The translations under genes and the position numbers were made by a program. A stretch of DNA of 28,118 nucleotides. It comes from CAYXZR01 sp964470025. GTDB taxonomy: Bacteria > Patescibacteriota > Patescibacteriia > Buchananbacterales > UBA6539. The notes below the pieces were generated by a model. That model was not told the DNA's origin, searched no databases, and saw only the letters and a list, made by a program, of their open reading frames with translations. The DNA is taken from the NCBI GenBank assembly GCA_964470025.1, contig CAYXZR010000008.1:1-28118 (forward strand). The letters are read 5' to 3'. Positions 22,175 to 28,118 of the stretch are shown here, in pieces; within the stretch, counting starts at the first letter, position 1, and each line of letters starts with the position of its first letter.

Positions 22175-23197
22175 TTATTTTAGATACATATCAAAAAAAT
22201 CAACAGTTCTTTGCATGACAAGCGGCCACGCATTGATAAACTCGTGAGGTTCGTTGTCATATGCATAGTAGTCATATTTTACGTTGTATTGATCAAACCA
22301 TTCTATGAGTTCATCTGACCAAGCAAGTGGCACAGACTCATCATCAGTGCCATGGTGAAGTAGTACAGGAGCAGTGATAGCATCAAAATAGTTATACGCT
22401 GATATTCCATCCCAAAACTCGGGGTCATGCTCTGGTTCTCCATAACTTTCTAAAATTCGCTCAGCGGTTTCATATCTACTTCGTGTCCATTTATCAAAAT
22501 TACGGCGGTTGTCTGCTGACACTGGAGCAAATAGTACAGCGGCATCGACAAGCTCAGGGTGACTTACTAGCGTATTAAGTGTTACACCACCACCCATTGA
22601 ATGTCCAAGCATTCCTACCTTTTCTGTATCAATGTATTCTAGTCCTGCTGCACGTACTGCAATAATTGCATTCATCGAGTCAATCGCATACCCTAGACGA
22701 AAGTTGTATTCAGTGTCTGGATCTTTGTCAGAAAAAGCATGATTACGATAATCAGTGTGGATTACCACATAGCCTCTGCGAGCTAGATAGTCTTGTTCAC
22801 GCTTTAATCCTCGGCCATTAGTGTAAATTGCTGGATCAATGTATCCATGATTTAGGATAAGGAGGGGAAACGGCCCATTGCCTACTGGGACATTCATAAT
22901 CCCTGAAATAGTCAGACCATTACTTGTGTAGCTGATGTAGTAGCGTGTATATGCATCAGTGCGAGCAAGTACGTCACCTATAGTGAAGTCAGTTCCAACT
23001 AATTCAGTAGCTGCTAGAGCGTCTATTGATACTTGGTGATAAGCTTGAGGTGGGTCTAGCTGCTCAGGTGTAGTAGCTTTTTGTTCGGCTACAATTTGGG
23101 TAGTTGTAGTTGCCATTTGTGTGTCTTGCACTGCTACGCTGCAGCCCCCAAGCAGCAAAGCTGTAGATAATGTAAGTAGTTGTTTTATATATAGCAT
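22175..23197 (-). CDS. Lipoprotein alpha/beta hydrolase (S9-like)
   Basis: From the ATG at 23197 the protein has 340 residues and a lipoprotein signal with lipobox LLGGC (Cys19), so it should be lipidated by Lgt and anchored outside the membrane. The hydrolase domain (about 75-340) has the nucleophile S200 in GHSMGGG, acid D286 in HHGTDDESVP and H318 in NEPHEF, as in dienelactone hydrolases and prolyl-oligopeptidase-like esterases. The frame is open back to 23341, but a TATACT box eight bases before 23197 and the lipoprotein signal fix the start. It leads a three-gene operon with the dehydrogenase and kinase-like genes. Confidence 0.88.
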   Translation of the reverse strand: MLYIKQLLTLSTALLLGGCSVAVQDTQMATTTTQIVAEQKATTPEQLDPPQAYHQVSIDALAATELVGTDFTIGDVLARTDAYTRYYISYTSNGLTISGIMNVPVGNGPFPLLILNHGYIDPAIYTNGRGLKREQDYLARRGYVVIHTDYRNHAFSDKDPDTEYNFRLGYAIDSMNAIIAVRAAGLEYIDTEKVGMLGHSMGGGVTLNTLVSHPELVDAAVLFAPVSADNRRNFDKWTRSRYETAERILESYGEPEHDPEFWDGISAYNYFDAITAPVLLHHGTDDESVPLAWSDELIEWFDQYNVKYDYYAYDNEPHEFINAWPLVMQRTVDFFDMYLK

Positions 23198-23205
23198 ATG
23201 TAGGT

Positions 23206-23214
23206 AGTATAGCA
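23206..23214 (-). promoter_or_regulatory. Extended -10 promoter of the hydrolase operon
   Basis: On the minus strand TGC (23214-23212) and TATACT (23211-23206) lie eight bases before the ATG at 23197, giving an essentially leaderless transcript. No good -35 box is seen. Confidence 0.6.
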
Positions 23215-23234
23215 GATAATAAATATCAGGATAA

Positions 23235-23263
23235 TTGACAAATAAAGTCTTTTTTTGTAAAGT
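23235..23263 (+). promoter_or_regulatory. Promoter of the peptidoglycan-binding-domain gene
   Basis: TTGACA (23235-23240), a 17-base spacer and TAAAGT (23258-23263). The leader of about 40 bases carries GAAGGAG eight bases before the ATG at 23310. Confidence 0.7.
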
Positions 23264-23309
23264 TGCGGTACAAAAAAGCACATTCAAAACATATGAAGGA
23301 GCATAGATA

Positions 23310-23690
23310 ATGAGCCAAGGACTTTTAGCCATGAATGGCACTCTATTTCCACCTTATCTCATCCAGGGATCAGAAGGAACCGCTGTCGCGTTTTTGCAAG
23401 GCATATTACAAGCACAAGGTTTTGCGCCGGCAGATATGGTGCGTGACGGTGTCTACTCAGACACAACCGCAGAGGCAGTAAAAAAGCTGCAACAATCCTG
23501 CGGCTTGAAAGGCGAAGATCTCGACGGACAGTTTGGGCCCATAACAAGAAGAGCTCTTGATGAAGCATATTGTATTGATGTTTCACTAATGCCACGAAAT
23601 CCTTGTCGAGATGCTAATAATACATTTTGTAGCCCTGAGTTTGAAGGGGTAAAATACTGGGATGGATTTGAAGCTAAGAATAATAACTAA
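23310..23690 (+). CDS. Peptidoglycan-binding-domain protein without signal peptide
   Basis: The 126-residue protein is mainly one PG_binding_1 domain (about 15-85): IQGSEGTAVAFLQGIL, then DGVYSDTTAEAVKKLQ, then DGQFGPITRRAL, the usual three-helix pattern. Family knowledge links this fold to cell-wall or polysaccharide binding in hydrolases. Here there is no catalytic domain and no signal peptide or membrane segment, so either it acts in the cytoplasm, leaves by another route, or the fold has another use. Four Cys (C64, C88, C99, C107), three of them in the tail, could form disulfides or bind metal. The start is fixed by GAAGGAG. Confidence 0.8.
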   Translation: MSQGLLAMNGTLFPPYLIQGSEGTAVAFLQGILQAQGFAPADMVRDGVYSDTTAEAVKKLQQSCGLKGEDLDGQFGPITRRALDEAYCIDVSLMPRNPCRDANNTFCSPEFEGVKYWDGFEAKNNN

Positions 23691-23698
23691 ACGTTCTT

Positions 23699-23733
23699 AA
23701 CCGCTTAACTAAAAAAGAAAGGCGGTTTTTTTA
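23699..23733 (+). terminator. Terminator of the peptidoglycan-binding-domain gene
   Basis: AACCGC (23699-23704) pairs with GCGGTT (23722-23727) across a large loop, followed by seven or more T. A further TT/AA pairing with a bulge may extend the stem. Confidence 0.75.
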
Positions 23734-23794
23734 TTTGACCAAGGTTGGCTTTTATGACAAGGTGAGAATACGCACATTTAAAAGGAGAGTAACC

Positions 23795-24331
23795 ATGATG
23801 CCCAGCCGAAGACTCAAAGAAGTTATCGTCTATGTGTTACGTGAGCCTAACCAAGTACTTCTTGGCCAGGGCAAGCGAAATAAAGTAAAAGGTAAGTGGG
23901 GCGGATATGGTGGTAAGGTCCATGATTGGGAAGCTCCTGAAGCCGCAGCTGCTCGTGAGTTGCCAGAAGAATCAACTATTGTTGGAATGCGTTTTGAAAA
24001 GTGCGGCATTGTGCTTAAGGGTACAGAGCCGTATCCACCAACCCAGATCATCGAGTTACATTTCTTCTTGGTTCGTGAGTTTAGTGGCTTACCTAAAGAA
24101 ACAGAAGAAATGATTCCGAGGTGGTACAGTCGAGATAGTTTGCCATTTGATAGGATGTGGCCAGGTGACGCAGCGATAGTGCCAGCAATGCTAAGCGGTG
24201 AAAAAGTAATCGAATCACGACTGCTTAATGCAAGAGGAGAAATACTCAGTAGAAAGATCGAATGCGTTGAGCGTCTTCCTTTGACTATTCCCTTTGATAT
24301 TAGTCCAGAAGAGCCAAAGCCGTTTATTTGA
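23795..24331 (+). CDS. NUDIX hydrolase, MutT/MTH1-like
   Basis: The 178-residue protein has a Nudix box at 40-60: G40, E46, R54-E55 and E58-E59, with Ser in place of the last Gly. The lead-in KGKWGGYGGKV strongly recalls MTH1-type oxidised-purine nucleoside triphosphatases, so cleaning of 8-oxo-dGTP or a related nucleotide is the best guess. The C-terminal 50 residues extend beyond the basic fold. Two ATGs in tandem (23795, 23798) lie seven and ten bases after AAAGGAG; the frame continues upstream to 23735 but without a ribosome site. It ends with TGA, and the -35 box of the next gene overlaps its last codons. Confidence 0.88.
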   Translation: MMPSRRLKEVIVYVLREPNQVLLGQGKRNKVKGKWGGYGGKVHDWEAPEAAAARELPEESTIVGMRFEKCGIVLKGTEPYPPTQIIELHFFLVREFSGLPKETEEMIPRWYSRDSLPFDRMWPGDAAIVPAMLSGEKVIESRLLNARGEILSRKIECVERLPLTIPFDISPEEPKPFI

Positions 24332-24356
24332 CAAGCATCAAGCAGTTATCTATACT
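24328..24356 (+). promoter_or_regulatory. Strong promoter of the orphan gene at 24399
   Basis: TTGACA (24328-24333), a 17-base spacer and TATACT (24351-24356). The predicted leader is about 36 bases with AAAGGA eight bases before the ATG. The -35 box overlaps the NUDIX stop codon. Confidence 0.85.
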
Positions 24357-24398
24357 TCACCACCACATAGATCTTTAGAAAAAGAAAGGACAAGTTCC

Positions 24399-24734
24399 AT
24401 GAAAAAAGCCCTACACGATCTCAGTGCAAGGCTGTCAGGCAAAGTAGTCACAATCACCAACGATGCATGCTCAAGAGCAGTAACCGCATCTGTGCAATCA
24501 GTACAGCAGATTGGTTCAATTATCACTATCAAGCTAACGAAAGTCGTAGTAAGTACAGGTTATTTACTCACAGCCTTAGAGGAGGCGAGTGAAGAACTTG
24601 TCTATCGACTCGATGTAAGAAAGCTCAACTTTCATGAAGCAGATGGCATTTTTGAAATGTGGCCCGAGTCCGCAGATTCACAAGAAGCTAACGTTGACGA
24701 CTGGGACGTCTTTTATTTTCAAACAGTCGCATGA
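24399..24734 (+). CDS. Orphan 111-residue protein, unknown function
   Basis: I do not recognise this protein. It has a helical N-terminus, a likely small beta-barrel core with KVVTIT and IITIKLTKVVV, and an acidic C-terminus with several Trp and Phe residues (MWPE, DDWDVFYF). There is no signal or membrane segment. The start ATG 24399 has AAAGGA eight bases before it; the frame extends back into the NUDIX gene without a ribosome site. It has its own near-consensus promoter, so it is probably well expressed. Its stop codon is joined to its terminator. Confidence 0.7.
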   Translation: MKKALHDLSARLSGKVVTITNDACSRAVTASVQSVQQIGSIITIKLTKVVVSTGYLLTALEEASEELVYRLDVRKLNFHEADGIFEMWPESADSQEANVDDWDVFYFQTVA

Positions 24735-24758
24735 TCCAAGATATCTTGGATCTTTTTT
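24733..24758 (+). terminator. Terminator starting at the stop codon of the orphan gene
   Basis: GATCCAAG (24733-24740) pairs perfectly with CTTGGATC (24745-24752) around ATAT, followed by six T. The 5' arm begins inside the TGA stop. Confidence 0.9.
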
Positions 24759-26124
24759 ATTGTGTATCAACAGGGGTTTCTTCGATGGAGTAGTGATTAA
24801 GCGCGCGATTAATCCAGAAGTAGCCAATAATCGCAGCAATGATGTTACTGGCAAGAATAGAAAACCAAATACCTTCAATAGAAAATGAAAAGTACTGAGT
24901 GAGTATATAGCTCATAGGAACTGCGATAATCAAAAAGCGAATAAAGAAAATCCAGAAGCCTGGCCATGACTTGCCCATAGCTTGAAATGCGGTTGACTCA
25001 ACCATCGCTGCTGCCAAGAGGCCATAGCTAAGTCCAATAATCCAGAGATACGTAAGCGTATATTTTGTAACCAACGGGTCAGTGGTAAATACAGCAATAA
25101 GTGGCTTCGCAAAAAGTATTGCAAGTAATCCAAGTGCTGTCGCACCAAGAAAACCAAAAAGCAGTGCAGTTCGAAATGATTCTTTGGCTCGATCAAGATT
25201 TTTTGCACCAAGATTCTGGCTGATAAGTGACATACCAGCAAACCCAAAACCAACAGCTGGAAGGTAAGCAAAAAACTCAACACGAAATCCCAAACTAAAG
25301 GCAACTGAGCCAGCTTCCATAAACCCCATAGTAGTAATAACCATAAGAGCCGCCATGCCGATAGGATTGATTACTTGTGTAAGTGCAGCCGGGATACCAA
25401 TTTTTAAGACCTTTTTTACTGAGTGCCATCTAAAGCTGAGATTTTTAAAGTGAAATCGTATATGTCTTTTGGCGCTTGATAGCGATACAAGGGCAATAAC
25501 AATAAAAACAGCTTGGGAGATAAGTGTAGCAATAGCTGCTCCAGAGATTCCCATGGCAGGTATCCCTTGCCAGCCAAAAATCAAGAGCGGATCAAGTAGT
25601 AGATTAACTAAGGTTGAGAGTGCAAAAAGCTTGGTCAGTGTAAACGTGTCACCTTGAGAATTAAAAGCAAACATGATCGTGATAAGAATAAAAAACAGAA
25701 TCGAGCCCCCTGCAGTGATGGTAAAGTAGTCATATGCTAGAGGAAAGACATCTCCAGCTGCTCCAGAAGCAACAAGTAATTGATTTCGCAGTAGAAGAGA
25801 TAACCCAGTAAATAGGACGCCAGCCAATGTAGCTAATACAAAAGACTGACCAAGGACCCGTTCTGCTGCATCAATTCTCTTAGCACCAATATCCATTGCC
25901 ATGATAACTCCAGAGCCAACAGTAATGCCAAACCCCAGTGAAATCATGATGAATAAGGTAATCTGGGAAATACTTACAGCAGCAATTGCTTCAGGAGAAA
26001 TCTTGCTAACCCAGTAGGCATCAACTAAGTTATAGAGTGTATAGAAAAAAACTGAAAGCATCATCGGCCATGCTAGTGACCACAAATTTTGAATGATTGA
26101 ACCCTTTGTTAAGTCTTTATCCAT
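24757..26124 (-). CDS. MATE-family exporter
   Basis: The 455-residue protein has twelve predicted membrane segments and the look of the MatE/DinF family: the start DLTKGSIIQNLWSLAWPMML, YNLVDAYWVS in helix 1-2, GFGITVGSG, and the second-half repeat with GIPAALTQVINPIG. Such proteins export cationic drugs or metabolites in exchange for Na+ or H+. A TATTAT box (26138-26133) eight bases before the ATG suggests a leaderless transcript. The gene ends just past the terminator of the convergent orphan gene, and no separate minus-strand terminator is clear. Confidence 0.93.
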   Translation of the reverse strand: MDKDLTKGSIIQNLWSLAWPMMLSVFFYTLYNLVDAYWVSKISPEAIAAVSISQITLFIMISLGFGITVGSGVIMAMDIGAKRIDAAERVLGQSFVLATLAGVLFTGLSLLLRNQLLVASGAAGDVFPLAYDYFTITAGGSILFFILITIMFAFNSQGDTFTLTKLFALSTLVNLLLDPLLIFGWQGIPAMGISGAAIATLISQAVFIVIALVSLSSAKRHIRFHFKNLSFRWHSVKKVLKIGIPAALTQVINPIGMAALMVITTMGFMEAGSVAFSLGFRVEFFAYLPAVGFGFAGMSLISQNLGAKNLDRAKESFRTALLFGFLGATALGLLAILFAKPLIAVFTTDPLVTKYTLTYLWIIGLSYGLLAAAMVESTAFQAMGKSWPGFWIFFIRFLIIAVPMSYILTQYFSFSIEGIWFSILASNIIAAIIGYFWINRALNHYSIEETPVDTQ

Positions 26125-26132
26125 AGAAAAAA

Positions 26133-26138
26133 ATAATA
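26133..26138 (-). promoter_or_regulatory. -10 box of the MATE gene
   Basis: TATTAT on the minus strand with eight bases to the ATG at 26124. The -35 position is poor (TGTGCT). The upstream TACACT could be an alternative -10. Confidence 0.4.
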
Positions 26139-26191
26139 TTCAGCCTGTAGAGTGTAGCACAAAAAAGAGAGCGAGGTAAGGGTTTTGAAAC

Positions 26192-27421
26192 TTAGCAGTT
26201 AATTCCTGCAATATATCCTGTTGTCCAGCAGAGCTGTAAAGAAAATCCGCCAGACGGTCTGCGAATATGTAGTATATCTCCGGTAACAAAGAGATTATGG
26301 TATTTACGAGAGCGCATTGTTTTGCTATCTACTTCTTTAAGTAGTAAGCCACCATCACTAACAATCGCTTTATCCATTCCCATGAGATCTATGATCGTGA
26401 ACATAAGCGACTTAAGTAAATGTGTTAGCTTTTTGCGCTGTTCTTTTGATACACTATGTACCTTTAAGTCAGAATCAATATTTGAAAGCAGCGGCAGCAC
26501 ATACTTAATTGCAGCTTGCGGCAGTAGCGCTTTAAGTGCTGTGGTAAGTAGTTTATTTTTATTGGCATCAAATAGTGTAATGAGTGTTTGATCAAGCTGC
26601 TTATGATCAAGTGTAGGGAATAAATCAATAGTCGCAGTGACTAATCCTTCGTGGAGCAAATCAGCAACTCTAGCAGAATTATTAAGTATAAGCGGACCGG
26701 AAATACCAAAGTGCGTACAGAGTATCCTACCTTTTTTAGAAAATGATTTTTTATTATCTACAAAAAATGTAATTTTTATATCATCAAAGGCCGTACCTGA
26801 CATATTTTTAAGCCATTGTTCTTCTACTGCAAGTGGAACTAGTGTAGAAGTAGGCTTTGTAATTTCATGACCAAGGTCTGCTAGCCACGTAAATCCATCA
26901 CCGGTTGAGCCAGTTTCAGGATGTGACTTCCCGCCGGTTGAGAGAATAAAACTATCAGCAGTGAATTCTCCTTGATTGGTAGCAACGCCAGTAATTTGCT
27001 GATCTCTATAGGTAAAACTATCTACTGTACAATTTAGCTTTACACTAACATCACTGCAGTAAGCTTCCATAACACCAAAGACATCAGAGGCTTTATGAGT
27101 ATGAGGAAAAGCTCGTTTGCGATCTTCGACTACAAGAGGTAAGCTTCGCTGTTGAAAAAAATCAAATGTTGATTGTGAGTCATATTGTGAAAATGGTGAT
27201 TGCAAAAAACCCTTGGCATCACCATAGTGAGACAGCAAGGCATGGTTATCAAACTCCGCGTTAGTTACATTGCATCTACCACCGCCAGTGATTTTCAGCT
27301 TTTTACCAAGCTCAGAGTTTTTTTCTAAGAGTAGTACTGACTTATCACGAGTTGCCGCAGTACCTGCAGCCATCATACCTGAAGCTCCACCACCAATTAC
27401 TATGACATCAAAATGCTGCAT
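26192..27421 (-). CDS. HI0933/BaiN-type FAD-dependent oxidoreductase
   Basis: The 409-residue protein begins with an FAD-binding Rossmann motif, VIVIGGGASGMMAAG, followed by LLLEKNSELGKKL and ITGGGRCNVTN, the signature of the HI0933/BaiN flavoprotein family. A mid-domain with STGGKSHPETGSTGDG and a second FAD contact, FVTGDILHIRRPSGGFSLQ, near the end complete it. Family members are flavin oxidoreductases of poorly known substrate; one acts on bile acids. The start at 27421 is chosen since it matches the flavin motif and follows the TspO stop by a single base (TAACATG), so translation is probably coupled; the frame also runs on to 27463 within tspO. Confidence 0.93.
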   Translation of the reverse strand: MQHFDVIVIGGGASGMMAAGTAATRDKSVLLLEKNSELGKKLKITGGGRCNVTNAEFDNHALLSHYGDAKGFLQSPFSQYDSQSTFDFFQQRSLPLVVEDRKRAFPHTHKASDVFGVMEAYCSDVSVKLNCTVDSFTYRDQQITGVATNQGEFTADSFILSTGGKSHPETGSTGDGFTWLADLGHEITKPTSTLVPLAVEEQWLKNMSGTAFDDIKITFFVDNKKSFSKKGRILCTHFGISGPLILNNSARVADLLHEGLVTATIDLFPTLDHKQLDQTLITLFDANKNKLLTTALKALLPQAAIKYVLPLLSNIDSDLKVHSVSKEQRKKLTHLLKSLMFTIIDLMGMDKAIVSDGGLLLKEVDSKTMRSRKYHNLFVTGDILHIRRPSGGFSLQLCWTTGYIAGINC

Positions 27422-27422
27422 G

Positions 27423-27812
27423 TTAGTTGAAAATAGTAATAGTAATTTGCAGTACAGTTGCAAAGCTAACCCAAAGTAGGTAAGGAATATTTACTATAGC
27501 TACCCATTTATGATGCTTATAAATCACAACTTGAAACCATAGTAGGGTAATAAGTACTAGTACAATATCTATTGCTGCAAGAAGATTGTTTTGTAACCCA
27601 AACTGAATCGGTGTAAATAATAAATTAGACAGTAGGTTTAATGCAAACGGTGTCGCAATTTTTTTAGGAAGTTCACCCTTAGTAATTTTGTAAAAAACAA
27701 ATCCAAAGGAAATAAAAATAATAGTGTACAGTACAGACCATACAGGTCCGAATAACCAGGCAGGAGGAGCCCAGTCGGGTCTGATGAGTTCTTGGTAGTA
27801 TTGCATCTCCAT
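27423..27812 (-). CDS. Short TspO/MBR-like membrane protein
   Basis: The 129-residue protein matches TspO from its second half of loop 1 on: RPDWAPPAWLFGPVWSVLY (11-29), then a helix pair with LNLLSNLLFTPIQFGL, and the end with IPYLLWVSFATVLQITI. Bacterial TspO usually has about 155-165 residues and five helices; here the first helix is missing, leaving four. TspO binds porphyrins and affects their breakdown. Transcription probably starts a couple of bases from the ATG (TATACT eight bases before it). The gene is coupled to the flavoprotein gene downstream. Confidence 0.85.
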   Translation of the reverse strand: MEMQYYQELIRPDWAPPAWLFGPVWSVLYTIIFISFGFVFYKITKGELPKKIATPFALNLLSNLLFTPIQFGLQNNLLAAIDIVLVLITLLWFQVVIYKHHKWVAIVNIPYLLWVSFATVLQITITIFN

Positions 27813-27820
27813 TAGTCTAA

Positions 27821-27826
27821 AGTATA
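27821..27826 (-). promoter_or_regulatory. -10 box of the tspO-flavoprotein operon
   Basis: TATACT on the minus strand, preceded by TG, eight bases before the ATG at 27812. It overlaps the space just after the stop of the upstream partial gene. Confidence 0.5.
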
Positions 27827-27836
27827 CATCAATGTA

Positions 27837-28118
27837 TTAGTTAGAAAGTTTGACTGATTTTGATAAAGTAGTATTGTCGCTAAACATAATTTCCACACTA
27901 TAGTCTGGAGAAGCTCCAGGTACTCTCCATGTGAAAGTAACTTCACCACTTTCTTGAACTTTTTGACTTTGCGGAGTGGCAATCTCCCCATCTCCATCGT
28001 ACAGTCTTCCAACAATGATACTATCTACCGGAGCAGATGATACTTGAGCTTGAATTTGGCCAAAACTTTCTGATGGTATGACAACATACGCTGCCTCTAG
28101 GGTTGGCATGATTTCATT
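27837..28118 (-). CDS. C-terminal part of an unrecognised protein, cut by the window edge
   Basis: The frame is open to the edge, so this is probably the last 93 or so residues of a longer protein; an internal ATG at 28109 could alternatively be its start. The sequence is polar with alternating hydrophobic residues (EVTFTWRVPG, DYSVEIMFSD), as in an Ig-like or other beta-sandwich domain near the end of an extracellular protein. No catalytic motif is seen. The stop lies 24 bases from the tspO start. Confidence 0.6.
   Translation of the reverse strand, partial: NEIMPTLEAAYVVIPSESFGQIQAQVSSAPVDSIIVGRLYDGDGEIATPQSQKVQESGEVTFTWRVPGASPDYSVEIMFSDNTTLSKSVKLSN

Overview
The window looks like a piece of a small-genome bacterium of the Candidate Phyla Radiation (Patescibacteria). 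This is an inference from gene content: a small signal-peptide protein with two membrane segments of the VirB2/TrbC pilin-like kind common in that group, several envelope proteins of simple make-up, very compact spacing, and many hypothetical proteins. Codon use and stops fit the standard bacterial code. No rRNA, tRNA, CRISPR array, transposase or integrase is visible. No gene-free stretch exceeds 300 bases; the longest, 13473-13671, holds a terminator and an assembly gap.

Layout. 1-4776: a membrane-anchored DsbA-like thioredoxin, an HD-domain hydrolase, a minus-strand GGDEF protein, a minus-strand LysM/M23 peptidoglycan hydrolase, and divergent rmuC. 4779-7059: a winged-helix/nucleotidyltransferase-like protein overlapping an O-antigen-ligase-like membrane protein. 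7124-9198: groES-groEL behind a CIRCE operator. 9289-12167: a DUF4870-like membrane protein, pyruvate kinase, a lone FabZ-like hotdog protein and an orphan basic protein. 12235-13472: lgt and the pilin-like protein. 13564-17950: a compositionally distinct block with two 10-N assembly gaps, coding for an SPFH/Band-7-like protein (broken by a gap) and two large, unrecognised membrane proteins. 18043-20633: an L,D-transpeptidase with calcium-binding-type repeats, divergent from a CBS-domain protein and an ArsB/NhaD-type transporter. 20634-23197 (minus): lipoprotein hydrolase, short-chain dehydrogenase and protein-kinase-like protein in one operon. 23310-24734: peptidoglycan-binding-domain protein, NUDIX hydrolase and an orphan. 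24757-28118 (minus): MATE exporter, HI0933/BaiN-type flavoprotein coupled to a short TspO, and a partial protein at the edge.

Two modes of gene expression stand out. Many core genes have a -10 box (usually TATACT) only 6-9 bases before the ATG, so their mRNAs should be leaderless. A second set, mostly hypothetical or accessory genes, has strong Shine-Dalgarno sequences (AAGGAG or AAAGGA); several of these have TTGACA-17-TATACT/TAAAAT/TAAAGT promoters and leaders of roughly 36-43 bases. Both GTG starts and all three TGA stops chosen here fall in this second set. The SPFH-headed three-gene block belongs to it and is the best candidate for an undescribed envelope system.
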